Under the pieces are notes generated by a model that was given only the letters and a program-made list of their open reading frames with translations, made no database searches and was not told where the DNA came from. From the NCBI GenBank assembly GCA_032173965.1, contig CM063288.1, forward strand, positions 23,964,001 through 24,028,000: a stretch of 64,000 bases of DNA, given 5' to 3'. A program made the position numbers and the translations under genes. Shown in pieces: positions 41,401 through 56,400 of this stretch (the first letter of the stretch is position 1; each line of letters starts with the position of its first letter). The DNA is from Sitta carolinensis (taxonomy: Eukaryota > Chordata > Aves > Passeriformes > Sittidae).

Positions 41401-44400
41401 CATGGCCTGTGTAAGAGACAGAGGTCAGATCCACCAAACCCGAATTTCTGCATTGTGCCCCAGGGTTCTTGGGTGCTCCTGTTACCCACCACATTGTTCT
41501 TCACCTGTCCCTCTGCTCAGAGCATTGGTCTTTGTCTCCCAGGCCATTCCAGTGGAGAGCGTTGTGGGAAGACTTGTTTGGAAGAGCGGGATAATCAGTG
41601 GCTGGGTGTCAGCCTGTCGAGGCAACCAAGGGAGAGCGGATCCATCGTTGTATGTATTAACCAGGGGTCTGTGTGTCTGTCAGACTGCAGTCACCTTTCT
41701 TGGGCTTCTGTGTTGAATGCTGTTTGTTTTATATCCATAGGCTTGTGGACATAGATGGAAGAATGTGTTTTACGTGAAAAATGAGCACAAACTGCCACAT
41801 GGTATTTGTTTTGCCATTCCTCCTGACTTTCGAACTGAGCTGAGCAGAAGAATATGCCCATGCTATATAGGTAAGCAGAATGCTTGAGTCCTTTTGTAGG
41901 GGAGGGTGAGATACACAATTGAATGGTGCAGAGTTTGTGAAGAGACTGTTGCTCTGGGCAGGTGTTCTGCAGCCAAAGGTTTGGAGGCTAAGTGCTGATG
42001 ATATGAGCCCAGTTTGTGATGTAAAGATGTTTATCACTGCAAAGAAAACCTGTTTTCAAAAGGCAAAAAAATAATTGAAACAGGGTCTCAGAATAGTTTT
42101 TTGCTGGACTGCATTGCTGAAGGATGTGTGCTTCTCAGAAACAGGCCAGTAGAGGATGTACTTCCTTCCTTTACTCTTGTCATTGTTCTGGAAAGTCTCA
42201 CAGCAGAGCAGCAGAAATATGTGCAAGTGATTGTTGCCATCTGCTCCTTAGCCTTTGATGCAAAGGTGCTGCAGTGCCTGTCACAGTGTGTGTCCTCATC
42301 CCTTACTTGCCTTCTGCCAAGGCTGCTGCCATGGCATAAGACCTTCAGAGATTCTTCCTCAGAGAACTTCAGGAGCAGAATAAGAGTCAAGACCTGAATC
42401 TATCAAGTGATCCCATCCATGCTTTCCCGTTCTTATCTACCACCCACCCAGGAGAATGATCTTGTGCCCCTGCAAGGATCAGCTGACAATCTGACCTTTC
42501 TGTGCAGACAGAGTAATGCCATCAAATGTCCCACTGCTGGCTTTGGAGACTGTTACAAGGGGCGGTGAAATGCTTTTGTCTTTGGAGACTTTAAGTGTAC
42601 CAATCTATGTATGGAATGAGGGGAATCCTGATGGCAGGCAGTCAGCAAAGAATTGCAGGAAAACAGAGCTGGGGCAGTGTTGGATTGCTAGGATGAAAGC
42701 AGTACGTCTAAGACTGCCATAACACAAACCCTTCATGGCACCAGTGGAGCACAGGACAAACTCTATCAAGATACAGAAGTCTGTCAGAGTATGCATGAAG
42801 TACAGAGTGGAAGAGTATCCAGATGTGGTGCTGAAACTGGATGTCTCTTTGATGGAACAGTTTTGAAAGAAAAGTGTAGCCTTTTAAGTCACAATATTTC
42901 AAAGGCAGGTATGATCAAGTGGTACATAGTGTTTTAAGTTTGTTACACTACTGTATTGCACCTAAAGGCTATATAGTGGAAACCAGTGTTTTTAGTTTTA
43001 TTACAGAACTGAAAAACAACTTTTTGGGGGAGGTGTTGTTTTGTTTTTTTCTTAGTTGTCTCAACTTCTGTTGAAAGCTGGTAACAAAACTCTGGAACTA
43101 CATGCTTCTCATCCTTTTTAATATTTCTCGCCCATTCCCAGATCATGCACGAAAGTTTGGAGAAAACCATGGGTCATGTCAAGCTGGAATGTCTAGTTTT
43201 TACATTGAGGTGTGTATTAAAGATACCACGTCTCTCTGTTTATATACTTACTTTTATGTATAATATATAAAAGCGATATGGAAATGCAAACATCAGTACT
43301 GTATTTTATCGTGGGAGGGAAAAATCACTTTTGTAATTTCTTTCTAATTGAATCGTGCTATATCTTGCACGATAATTCCCAAATAAGACTTTAATTTGTA
43401 TTCTCAAGAATACTTTTACACCTTACTCAATCCAAAGTTATTTTTCATCTGGAAAAAAGGTGTGGATATAGCAGAGGATAAAACTTTATTATTCTCTTTA
43501 ATCCGTGTGATGTAACATTTATAACGCTCACCTTCTTGCTTTACAGAATAATATTCTATATTATTTAATCTCCATTCCACCCCAAGATTGTAATTTTTAA
43601 AATGCTCTTTTGAGAAGAGAATATCTTGATTGTCGCTCTATTTTGTTGTTACAGTTCAAAGCTTTTAATAACAGCATTTTAATGAAGTCTGGAAAATATT
43701 ACCTGTAGTTTAGTAGTAAACCCTAGTGCTGACCCAAATGCATCTCCAGTAGCATTTCATAGAATTCACAGGAGATCTAAAGAAGAGCATTTTACATGTT
43801 TTGCTTATTTTCGAGAACATTTCAGTGTGAATAACATGGCTTTGTTTTACTTTTCTTTTAGGACTTAATTATAATGGGAGCCCCTGGATCATTTTATTGG
43901 ACTGGTTCTGTTTTTGTATACAATACAACTGCAAATACAATCCACGCATACACAGATTCAAATAACCAAGTGAAGTTTGGCAGTTATCTAGGTATTTAAT
44001 ACTTTATTAAAATAAAAGCTGAATAGCTGCTCCTGGGGTGAGAGCACAGTGGTTTTCATTGGTTTCACTATTAATCCCAGAAGGAGCAGTTCTGAGAATG
44101 TGTTCTGATTTTGTTAAATATTATGTAATTATAAGGCTTCCTCTCTGTTCTTTCTATGAGAAAACTTCTCGAACAGTGGATTTCTATTCTTATCTCACCA
44201 TTGACTTTAAACCATTTCTTGATTAAGAAGGTATGGATGCTTCTGATTAGCAATGGTCTTCATTTTACTCAAGTCTGAAATGCTGCCAAGGGCTTTCACG
44301 GATAAAGATAGTAGTTTCACATATAACAGAAATATAAAAAGATTTTTACAGTGAAAGCTGCAAGCAAGTCTTAATTGTATTGTCAATAAGAGGTATGCTA

Positions 44401-47400
44401 TGACCTTTAGAGACAAACTTTCCTCCAATGGGGTTGTGTTTTTTTCTGTTTTATTCCAAGCATATCTTAGTCTGGATATGTGAGAAGGCAAACCTCATTT
44501 GTGAATGTCTGTAGCCAAGGCCGTGAAGTTCTACTCATGTACCTATATCCAAGTAATTAGCTGAATTTAGTGCTACAGTTTGGAAAGGTTTATGCCAAAA
44601 AAACAACAGCAGCTTCAGTCTTCTCACTACGTGCTCAGAAAAGTTCATCTGTCCTTCCTGAACTCCTGAGCAAGAATCTTTTTGCTTGTGACCATTGGTT
44701 TTTTCATTTTCCCATTCAAAGTTCCTGTTCACATGGTTAAACATTTCCTTTTCTGATTCCTCTCCTCTGACAATAGGAAGTTGGCATATGTTATGAAATA
44801 GCTATTGTGAAACACAGTGAAGTAACTAAGACTTCAGAATTGAGTTCTGAGCCTGCAAAGGCCACGGTGACTCTGTGGAAAAGTCAGGCAGAAGAGAGAC
44901 CAGGTGGTAAAAGGGGATCAGACATGCAGATCCCTAGGGTCAACCAGCAGAACTTCTAACCTTCCACAGGACAAAAGAAAAGCTTCAAAGAAGGGAAAGC
45001 TCTAGCTTTCCAATAATAATCAGCAGAAAAAGTACTGCACCTGTCTAGGTGTAAAAAGTTCATTCCAGATTTCTACTTCTACAAATATAAGAATGGGAAT
45101 TTCTGTAATGAATGAATCAAATCATTGACAGCCAGAAGCCAAATAGGGGCAAATGCCTAAAAACCTGCATAAGGACTGTGTTGGGGAGAGGTTAGGGAAG
45201 GCCTTCCCACAAATACATGGTATCTCTTAATTACCTTGGCCATCCAGGACTTGAAATCAGCTGGTGTTTGCTTCACTCTAGTGATCACGTTGGCTCAGCA
45301 GAGGCATATGTCTTCTGAACTTGCCCTTCTACAGGAAAGTGAAGAGGGGCACCATTAACTCATCTGTGTGTCTGTCTATAGTAGCAGCTGTGATAAACCT
45401 GGAATTTTGCAGTTTCATGCTACTTTAACCTCCGCTTCCTTCCCTCATAATAATCCATAGTGTGGTTGAAAGAAATTAAAGGTACCTTCCTTCCCTCCCT
45501 CAGACTCTGTCCCATCTTTGTAATTACTGAAGACAAAAATCTGTTCAGGGTTAATGCTTCCTTAAGTAATGAGTAAAATTATCCCTACCAAGTAGTGGAA
45601 GGATTTTGTGACCAAAGTGTAATTCAAGCTCGTGAGATACAATTATCTACTTTATTCTTCCTATGGTAGGGACCAAGATGTTGGCATCTTTATTTATTTT
45701 CATTTTTCATTAAACTGTTAAAGAATAATAATTAAGAAACTAGAGACTACAGGAAGTGCAGTAATATTGTAGCATTTTCCATAAGCTGGAAGAAACAAAT
45801 CTGTTCATGTACCAGGCCACTGAAAGATAGAAGGAAATTAGAAAGACATTTTTAATATGTAACACTAGGTAATACTTGGCCATTTCAGAGTCTCTTGGAG
45901 AGTAGCAACTGACTTCTATAAAAGGAATTTTCAAAGTTATTCAGTCTTTTGAATTGGCTGGCCCTGATCAGAAAGTAACTTTGGCACTTAAACTGCCATA
46001 AAGAAATCATAAAGTAAAAGACAGTTCCTTTTAGAAATCTTAGAAGGGCAAATAACATTTCAGAAAACTGAAAAACTGTAGTGATGGTAAACAGGAGAAA
46101 ACTATGGAGTTGGAAATAAAATTTCATTTCTCTATGCCTTTAAACTTAAAGGGTCAGTTATGTGTTTTACCCTTCCCCTGCCAAATGTTTTAATACCATT
46201 AAAGAAAAAGGAGGAATATGTGATTACTGTAATTTTTGTGTCCGTTTGGCTTTTTTAAAAGTTCTTAAGAACTAGTAATGTTTACACTTTAGCAGAACAA
46301 AAATAACTAGAAAATAAATGTCAAGGAGGTAAATTAAGGTTCATCTGTAATTTTTTGTTGAGTAAATAAAAACTAGGGGTTGACCTTCAAGTGATAAATT
46401 GCTCTGTTCTTCTCTTTTAGCTTAAAATATGAAATGAAAAGGGTAGCTTAATGAGAACTTGAATTCTAGGCAGTCATCTTCACAGATGAAAGATTCAAGG
46501 CTTGTTCTCATCTATCCAAATGATTTTTCCATTTTTTTCTGCATGCTGTGAACTTCAGCAGTCATTGAGTAAATGCAAGAGTAGCAGAATATGTTATCTG
46601 TCTTCCCTGTTTCAACTGAGCAGTAATGTATTCTGAAAAGAGTAAGGATGGCTTGTGCAGCTACAGGTTAAGGTGTTAGCCTTTGTTGTGCAGTTCTGTG
46701 TCTGGATGTCTGCACCAAAATATGGTCCTGTTTACGATCTCTCTCCACATACAGAAATGCTTTGTGATACAGATTTATTTACAAAAGCTGATGTAATGTT
46801 TTCTTATTGCATAATCAGGCTTGTGCAATTTGTTCCTGACATTTTCATGTGTGTGTCCATGGTGCTCTGTGTGTGTATGTGCACATAGAAGTAGCATTAT
46901 ATTTAATTTTTCTTCAATCCTGTTATAATAGTTAGAGTAACAATTGAATCAAGTATTTCCACATGACAGTGCATGTACTTTTGATCATTTCTATTTGTAT
47001 TAATGGTATGGACTCACTGAACAATTGCAGAATATGCATTAACAGAAGGTGTTTGCAATTTGTTTATTGTCTTTTGAAGTATGGCAGATAATTGAGTTCT
47101 TAGGAAGAAATAAGTGTTTCTGACACTTTTTTCTTCTTGATGGAACTTGCTTTCTGTAGTGACCTTTTACTTACACTTCAAAAACTTTCTATTCTATTTT
47201 CATTGCTGACTTGCATGAGGTCTGAATGTCAGACTCGCAATAATTTATGGTGTTGACAGCTTTTATAAGGCGTGCTCCCATTCTTTCTTTGTTATATAGC
47301 ATTTCCAGTATTGAATAGTGCATTTCTGGTTTGCAGGATATTCTGTCGGAGCTGGACATTTTCTGACACCATCCAGTACAGAAGTAGTCGGAGGGGCTCC

Positions 47401-50400
47401 CCAACAGGAGCAGACTGGTAAAGTAAGGGATTGTCTATAATATTGGCCTGAAGACTATAACCCTACAAAAATACCCATGATCTTCCAACTTCCATTAATA
47501 TGTTAAAGTATCAGATATAATTTCTCACGGGGGGGAAAGCTGAAGAAGGAATTAGGTTAGACAGTCTGGGATAACATTGATGTGAAGTATGGTGTTAAAG
47601 AAAGGTGCAGATAGGAAATAGCTGAACTGTGTGATATTGTGCATTGTTTTGCTGATTCTCTAGCACATGCTGTAGAGAAAGCACTGGGATGTATTTCTGA
47701 TTACAGTTTGCTGAATTCCACTTATATTTTCTTTTCATTTTAGGCATATATTTTTAGCAATGAGAAGCAACTAAATATTCTATTTGAACTAAGGGGTAAA
47801 AAGGTAAATCTTTCATATTACTTTTTCTGCACCTTATAGCTTCTAGCATGGCTTCATCAAAATTAAAAAATAATGATTTCTTGTCTACACACAGCTTGGT
47901 TCTTACTTTGGAGCTGCAGTTTGTGCTGTGGACCTGAATTCAGATGGCTTCTCAGACTTACTGGTTGGTGCTCCAATGCAAAGTACCATCAGAGAAGAGG
48001 GAAGAGTTTATGTCTATATTAATTCAGGTTCTGTGAGTATTTTCTCTCAAAAACACTTGGCAACACAGCCGTTCTGGTTTAACAGGCTAAGAGAAGAGTT
48101 TTCTTCTCTTCTATCCCATATTTCCAGATATGGGAAAAGCAACAGCAGAGCTATGATGACTGCCCCAGCACAGGTGCCCAAAGGCTGCAGTGTCGGCTGC
48201 AGTGCGCTCACTCACACCAGTTCTGGAACTGAAGACAGACTGGGTTTGTTTCTGAGGAGCTGTAGGTGCTGCCAGCCTGCCACTGCAGCCCCTTTCCAAG
48301 CTCTTCTCCACTACTGTGCTTCCCACTGAACTGCCATCTGAAGAGCAGCTTACTGAGCCCTTTAGAAACAAACAAGGAATGAAACATTTGCATGCAGTTA
48401 CTGGTACTAGTGAGGAAAGAGGCTGATGATACACCTCAGTTTTGCAAATAACGTGACTGGACAGATCATGCATTAGAACAGGCTTCTTTTTATCCTTTCT
48501 AAGGTTCAGAAGTGGAAGTGTAGTCACTTCACTATTCTTACACTAAATACCATAAAATATATTTGAAAATGCTTGCTTCTACATCAAGGAGTTTGGTAGG
48601 GTTATATATTGGTATCCAAGGTAGTTTTTAACATTTCGAGTAATATTCCAGGTCACCTGGAAGGGGCTCTGTTAATGTGCCATTGACTCTGTTTTCCTTC
48701 AGGAAGCAAAGATGGTGGAACTGAACATTGAGCTCAGTGGGAGTGACTCGTATGCAGCGAGGTTTGGAGAGTCTATAGCAAATCTAGGAGACATAGATAA
48801 CGATGGCTTTGAAGGTAAGAGTACAAACAAATCCTGCTGGGTTTAATTCTCTCTGATCAGTGAATGTCATGATGAGCAGCCTCTGGCTATTTGAACCATG
48901 GGAGTTTTTGGTAAGGGCTGTTGTGGGTGGATTGGTGGGTAGGTAGGTTCATTCAGTTTGTTATGAGTTGCCACCACCCTCTGGTCATCCAGGTATAAAA
49001 CATATCCCTTTGTACCAAGCAGCTACCTTAATTTCCTTGTTAAATGACTTTTCATCTTATTAACTGTTGCAGACATTTCATATAAAAATAAATTATTTAT
49101 TTTGGGCACTGTAGTAAGAATACTTGTGTTTCAGTGACGTAATCCATGTGGGAAGAGCAGGAAAATCATTGCTGCTCCATAAATACAATACATAAATAGA
49201 AGGGGTTTTTTTCCTCTTTTTTTAAAGATCATGATAATTTTGCCTTCTTTCATGGTAATCTTTTAAGGTTAGCAAAATCAGTATTGCAAGAAATAGACTT
49301 CATCAACAAAATGGCAGGATTTGATTTTGCTTTTCACACATAGTAATTAAGGTAGAATCAGATTACTGCCTGAGCTGGTCTGTATTTTTGCTTTATTTAT
49401 GTGTTCAACACTGCCTTTGAATTCAGGCAAGTAAATCTGGTCTGGCATTGCATGCATCATGATTTGCATTTCTTCAACTGTTCTGTGGTCATATTTCCTT
49501 GTCAACAGATCATTGCTAAATTGTTTCTCCACAGATGTGGCAATTGGGGCTCCACAAGAAGATAATCTCAAAGGGGCCATTTATATATACAATGGCAGGA
49601 AAGATGGAATAACGCCATCATTTTCACAGGTATGCTTTTTCAATGCAAAATACCCAATCCAGAAAAACCCCAAGTTTATATCTGAGAGGGTTTTCCCTTC
49701 ATTTAACAGTCTCAAGTAAATTAAAAAAACTTCAGAAAGATTTTATGTGGTCTGTGATTTCTAGTCGTAATATAACCTGTAACAGAGAAAAAAAATCGGT
49801 TTTGGGGCTTTAGAAAATGTTTATGGGATTTAAGGTCAGCCGCAGTATTGTTCTGCTAATATTTTTCATTGGAAATTGTAGCTCAGAGATTAGCTTTCCA
49901 GGAATAATTTTCTCTTCTATGTTTTTCTCCTCAGAGAATACAAGGACAAGAAGTCAGTAATTCTTTAAGCATGTTTGGACAATCCATATCAAGTGGCGTT
50001 GATGTAGATAACAATGGTTATCAAGGTAAATGAAACAATGTTGTTTACTTTTAATTTTTTAAAAAATAGAAATTCATGGGGAATAATCCTAATGTGGTAT
50101 TTGATGCTTTTAACAGAAGCAGAATCTGTTATTGAGATGACATGTCACATCTCATATTTTGGGAAGAAAAAAGAGAAGGTAAAGCTGAGGCCAAGCAGTC
50201 AATTTTCACGGTCATCTAACCATTATTTAAGGACTGAGAGCAATGTAATAGTGAGATCATAGTGCACAAGGGGAAGGGAAATGTGAATTATATTTTTAGA
50301 GCAGATGTCTCATCTACAAATGTCACAATGAGCTGGTTTGGGCACTGGAAGCATGTTTGTTTTCCAGACTAGTGTGCTAATGTAAATCTATTGCTGACCT

Positions 50401-53400
50401 TCCCACAGTCTGGATTTTGACAGGAGTCATGGGCTCCTTGACTTTCAGTCTGAACAATACTTTAACCTCACTTAGGGCTCATGGCATTGAACTAAGACAC
50501 AGTGGAGTTCTTGCGGCCATGACAGAGTAGTGCTAATTTGGTGTAAAACAACTTAGCTGCCAAGTATATATTAATTGCTTTATGCTTATCATCAAAATGT
50601 TTTGAATTTCTGCAGGTAAGTCGTAGGTCAGGTCAGGTATGTCTGTCCTGCTCTTGGGGAAGTAAAAGCACAAAGTTACCATGAACTGCATGTTGTATGT
50701 TCTGGCTCTGTCCACAGAAATGTTACCCAGGTTAATTTGTAATGCTGGCCTAAAAGGCAGGTTACAAGTAGTCTTCTTTCAGGTCAGCTGTTGGTTGCTA
50801 ATCTGGGAGTCACATCCTCGTTTAGTCATCTAACAATTCACTTTTGCTACCTCCTTTGAGAGGTATATATATGGTCTATATTTCTTTCCTTCTTGCATGA
50901 ATAGGTTTCAGTTAGTTTGGAATAAAGTAAATACTTTTCTCTCTCTTTCCTTCTGTCTATGTATAATTTCATACACATAATAGACATAAGCATATCAGTT
51001 ATATATACAAAAAGCATATGTGTGTGCATGTATAGCAGTATTGAATATCTGGATGGAGAAAAATGCAAGTATCTCCTATTCAGCTGAGTTGTCCTTCAGT
51101 GTCAACCACTTAAATGTGGAATAGAAATCAAATTATCACATTATCAACATCTGCAAGTCCAGCAAATCAGCATGCAGCATTTATGGACAGTGGACAAGTA
51201 TTTGAGGAACTGTCTTTGAGTACTAGCATACCCCTTCTAATAATAAAGGGCAAATGCTGTCTTAATGCTGACCAAAAGGTGAATATGCTATAAAATGCTT
51301 GTACCTAAGAAATTCCAGTTGACAAATTATGCTTGTATTGATACACTCTTTTTGTGCAGATGTAGCAGTTGGCGCATTTTTCTCTGATTCTGCTGTGGTG
51401 CTGAGGTGAGATTGCTATGATTCAGTACTTTTGAAGACCATACAATTTAACTCTATTTTTTAGTGGAATTTATTGCTACTCAGTAGTTTAATTTAACCTC
51501 ATTATTCTTGATGTCTTGAACTGCAGTCATTGGGCTCTAGAAGGCTCTACAAGTGAAACATTTAAGTAAATATATTGAAAAAATAAAAATATCATTCTGT
51601 AGTTTTTAAGGTAACAAATAATGTGCATACAACTGTTTGAAACTATCTGAAAAATTCAAATAACTTTAAAATGATAATTCTAAAATATAAAAATAGATTG
51701 TAAGGGATGGTTTGTTTTTGTAGAGATTCTGTAAACTATATCTGAACTTTATTTGTGAACACTTACTCTTTTCTATTCTTAGAACAAAACCAGTGATAAT
51801 TGTTGAAGCTTCTTTTAAAGCATTCTAATTCAGTAAATCGAACTAATTTAGACTGCTTGGAAAATGAGCAGCCTGCCACCTGTATGAATTTGAAGATATG
51901 CTTTACCTATAGAGGGCGAGAGGTACCTGGTTATATTGGTAAGCTACTGGAGAAATAATCCACTATATATATTCATTTTAAATGCACCAATTTACAGAAT
52001 AATGCTACTGGTATTTAATAGACCATTAATCTGACTTCAGGATAAAATGAAAAGCTGAACACATGGATGCCTTTTTTATATCATGATTACCCTAGAACAT
52101 CAAGCCATTACACTTCTGTTCAATCTGGAATAACAGCACATCCCTGCTAGGACTGCTGGAGTTACGTGGCCTTGGAGAGACAGCAGCATTAAAAGGGTGA
52201 TATTTAGATGTCCTCTAACAGCAGTCCTCCCAGGCATGGACCAAACCAGATGGGACTATTCCACTTAGCAATAGAGAGAAAACATTCCACCACAGACCAG
52301 CTCAAGCAGCTGATCATACCATTGTGGGGCATTATGTGAAAGAGGGAGTCCCACCAAAATTAATGAAAAATAAATCTAGTATTATATTTTATATAATGCA
52401 TATTTTGCTTTTGGCAAAAAACTGGTGTTGCTAGAAGTGGTGTCTATCAGAGGGAATATTCATGGTGAATTAATTTTAAATAATTTACTGTCTAAATTTG
52501 ACTGTATTGCCTGAATGCTTTTAACCTACTTGTCATGTGCTATTTGTAAACTGCAAATTGCCCTGCGAGTACATGGTATATAAAATTAAATTGCTCGACT
52601 CTTCTGTGAGAGAACAGACAATAACCTTTGGGTCCATGTTACAGAGAACACATGCAGTGATGAACTGTAAAGTTATGTCCTTTCATCTTTATCAGATATT
52701 TCAAAACTCATATTCATTTTGAAAGATGAGCAGTCAGACTGGGTCACCCTTGCTAGACTTGTGTATAAGACTTTTTAACTTAAAAAAAATGACTAGTAGA
52801 AATTGTAATAACCTTGGCAAAAATTTAGAAGTAATAGATCTCTAATGCTCTGAAACTTGCTTGCAACTTGTTATCATAGCAATTCTTGCTAACTTAAATA
52901 GAAAAAACTGTGAAGTTAAACAATATTTGTCAGTGTTAGTTGACTTAAGTGTTTGTTGTAGTTTACTGTCAGCCCTGCAACTAATTGAAGTGTGTATTCT
53001 ATGAATAGATTTTGGTAGAAAATATAAATACAACCTGATAAACTATCCCTGATATAAAAGCATGTATCAGGGAGCATCCATGAAGCAATCAACCTTCAGG
53101 TACTAGAAGGTTTTATTTGGCATGGATTTATGTCAGAGTGTTTTTAAGCAGAGCATTTTAAAATGGATGTTACAGAACATCCTTACAATTGTCATTTCTA
53201 CCATAAATTCATTAAGATTGTAACACTTGAAAATTTTTATGACCTTTATTTCCCCTGGATTTTATTTTGTAGTATTACTTTATAATCTGAGTGTTGATGT
53301 GAACAGAAAAGAGGATACACAAGCAAGATTTTATTTTTCCTCCAATGGAACATATGATACAATCTCAGGAAAAGTAAAGATTTACAGCAATATTACTGCC

Positions 53401-56400
53401 TGCAAAGATCATCCAGCATTTATGAGGGTAATGTAGTTTTCAGTATGTATTGTCCTGTAAATCCTTTGTTCTCCTTTGAAAAGCAGACCTGCTGTAAACC
53501 TGTTCTATTTACAATTACATCATATAATTTTGGAAGTAAAATATTTGTATTCAGAACATCCGCAGTCAATATATTTTAACTCTGGAGGCTTTCTCAGCTT
53601 TCTCTGGGGAAGTTGGTGGTGGTGGGTCTGCCATCTCTTCCATTGGTGAGAAGATGCATTATAATAATTGTAACCACAGTGATTAAGCTGGACCATGAGC
53701 ATTCTTGAAATTTTTTCATCGTTTTTATGAATGACAGATCATACATAGATTGAGGTTGGTTTGGAGCAACCATGAAGATACAGCATTCATATTCTGCTGA
53801 ACATTTCTGATGAAACTTTCTCATATACTCCTTAATGCAAAACATAAAATTACAAGTTTTGTAATTTTATGTTTTGTCATTTAGATAAGGTAGACTCAGC
53901 TAAAAAGGAAAGAACTCATCCTGTTTCATAGGAAGTGAAATTAAGGCAATCTCAAGAAAAGTCTGTAGTTCAAGGTTTATAGTGTGGTGTGCTTTGTGAA
54001 TTTGCTGCAAGGAACCAAAGGCTAGCAGGGTGAAGAGCATTGCTTGGGCTTGCTTGACTTTTTTCTTTTAAGAAATACAGCACTCACCCAAAATCTGAAG
54101 GTGGAAATGGGGTAGGAGGAGCACTCATGAGAGTTCCACAAACAAATTTAGTGCTGAACAATATTAAGAATGTGCACTCTGCTGAAAAAGGGATGTCTCT
54201 CTCTGCCTACAAACGTGAAGCCTACACAGGAAAGACAGATATACTCTCCTGGACCAGATTAGTAATGAATGTGGTCACCCTCTGTGATGGTGTAGAGACA
54301 ACTTGGCTGTAGAGGAATCTACTGACAGAAGTGCTTCAGAGGAGAGGCCCTGTGGCAAAAGTTCTGCCAGAGCAGTGGGCACAGCAGGAGGCTGTTGGAG
54401 ACCTGCAGGGTGTCTGCCAGGGAGGCCTGTACCAACACCAGGAATAGATGGCACCAGCTGCTGGGTTGGCTGCTGCTTCTGCAGAAGTAGAGTTTGAGCA
54501 TGGTACTGACCCAGAAGTAAGTCAGTAGGAGTCTATCAGTAAGATCTCAACTAAAGTAGTCTCAAAGTGGCTGTTGCCCTGGAGGGAGTGAACTGTTGTA
54601 TTCATGCTTGATGTATCCCTCTGAAAGATGAATGAGGGACTTGTCTTCAAAGTGGAAAAAACCCTGTAATCAGGACAAGAATATAATATTTTAAGGCCAT
54701 TCAATTAACACACAAAAAAAAATTTAATCACTATCAAACATCTTAGAAGCTTGTCTTCTAAAACAAAAATTTTGGAAAAACTTGGAAGTCCTAAACCACA
54801 ACAAACAATAAAAATCACGAAGAAACCGTATTTAATTAAACTCAGCATAAATAGACTTATCTCCTGTCAGACCTTATCTAGGAGGGAAGAGAGGGACTAT
54901 TTAGATGTAAGGAGAAATAAGTGCAGTAAAATAATGGACTAGTTTGCCTTGCATTTTCTTTAAAGTCCTCAAGGTAGCAATTCTGTGACCTTTTGAAACA
55001 AACATCTTTCAAGGTGACTGCTGCAGTTGATCCTGAACAGAGGCTGGAAAATAAATTTTATTTTCTACAGCTACAAAAAAACCTGCAGGGAAATATTCTT
55101 CCATGTATTTTTCTTCTTTGGTTTCCCTTACTTTTTGTTTGTAACACAACTAGAAGCCAATCCTTCATCATAAAGCTTCAGGGTAAAAAGGAAAGCTTAT
55201 GTTACTTACTGGAAAATTTCCCAGATTCATCTGAACTGATAGTTGCACCTAAGTTGCAGGAGCAATGGCAAATTGTCACTTATTTTATAAGAGTTTTGTA
55301 AACTAACAGAGATGTGATTGACAGCTGACCTTGTACAGATTGCTGTACCAGCATTAGCAGGTATTTGTGTAGGAGGAAGGAATTGATTTGCCTCATCACT
55401 TCCTATAGTCCATCATTAAGGTTTTTTCCCTCCATAGAATTCAATTTCTTTTCCATTCTTAATTAATAGCATTACAAGCATCTCCTTCCACCCACTGAGG
55501 TTTCTGTACTTGTATGAAGCTCCTAAAGTTAAGTAAGTGTGAATGTCTGTCAAGTACAGTCCTTGAAAGAGACAATATAAATTTTATGTATTTTGAGTAA
55601 AGGCTAATTAATAGCTAATTAGTATAACGGAAGTAATATAAAGCAGATGCAGAGAAGACCTTGTGGAAAATTATTATGAATTAGATAATATGTGATTTGG
55701 CCAACACAAGCTTGCAGATAAGAATTAAAATAAGTGGCCATGTGTAAGGACAATCAGTGTCTGTCTATCCCCTCCACTTATTGAGTAATTTAATCAGGTT
55801 TGTTACTGTTGGTGCTTCAAGCTGTTCAGTTTTCACAAGTAGGTAGTTTGGGCTCTGAGCATTCCTACGCAGGCAGAGCTTCATGTACAAAACAGTCATT
55901 TACTGAGGACTTCAATCTTTTTAATACAGAACGGGAAATAAAGGGGCAGGAAAATAAAATTCAGTCACGACTTGATTTAGTAGTGCTGTGGGAGAACTCC
56001 TTTTGATTTCCTATGTAAATACCCCTTGGGTTTGTCTGGCCTCATTCCACTGGTTAACTTTCTCCATGTTAGCCAACTTTGCCTATTTCTGTACTCGGGC
56101 AGTGCAGCCCTTCATAGGTGTGTGAGGCAGGGTAAGATTTCTCCTCATAGAAGAATCATCCATTCTGAGATGTCTGATGCTGTCATTGAACATGTTATGC
56201 TTTTATGCATTTCTGATTGCCTCCTTCAGCAACAAAGATGTCTGGAAAATTATTAGCCATATGGAGTTATTTCACATGTGAAAAATAAGTTTTGCTGTTT
56301 TAGTGAGTTCTGGGCAACCTTGTAACTTTAAAACATAAGCATACATGTTTTGTCTTATATGATTAACTCATTAGGTTTCCAATTTTCATAGAAAGATGTA

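Larger units (their letters stand above)
50026..53272 (+). other. ITGA4 introns 12-14 (1,334, 377 and 1,334 bases)
   Basis: These introns flank the small exons 13 and 14. Introns 12 and 14 have the same length, 1,334 bases, by coincidence; their sequences are unrelated on reading. A TATA/TG-rich patch lies near 50,990-51,040. No gene or repeat family is recognised. Confidence 0.8.

Noticed and set aside
48033..48329. Open extension of exon 9 past its donor
   Set aside because: A consensus GTGAGT donor follows YINSGS, and exon 10 continues the family match in phase. The extension has no counterpart in integrins.
50026..53272. Introns 12 and 14 having identical length
   Set aside because: No sequence similarity was seen between them; coincidence.
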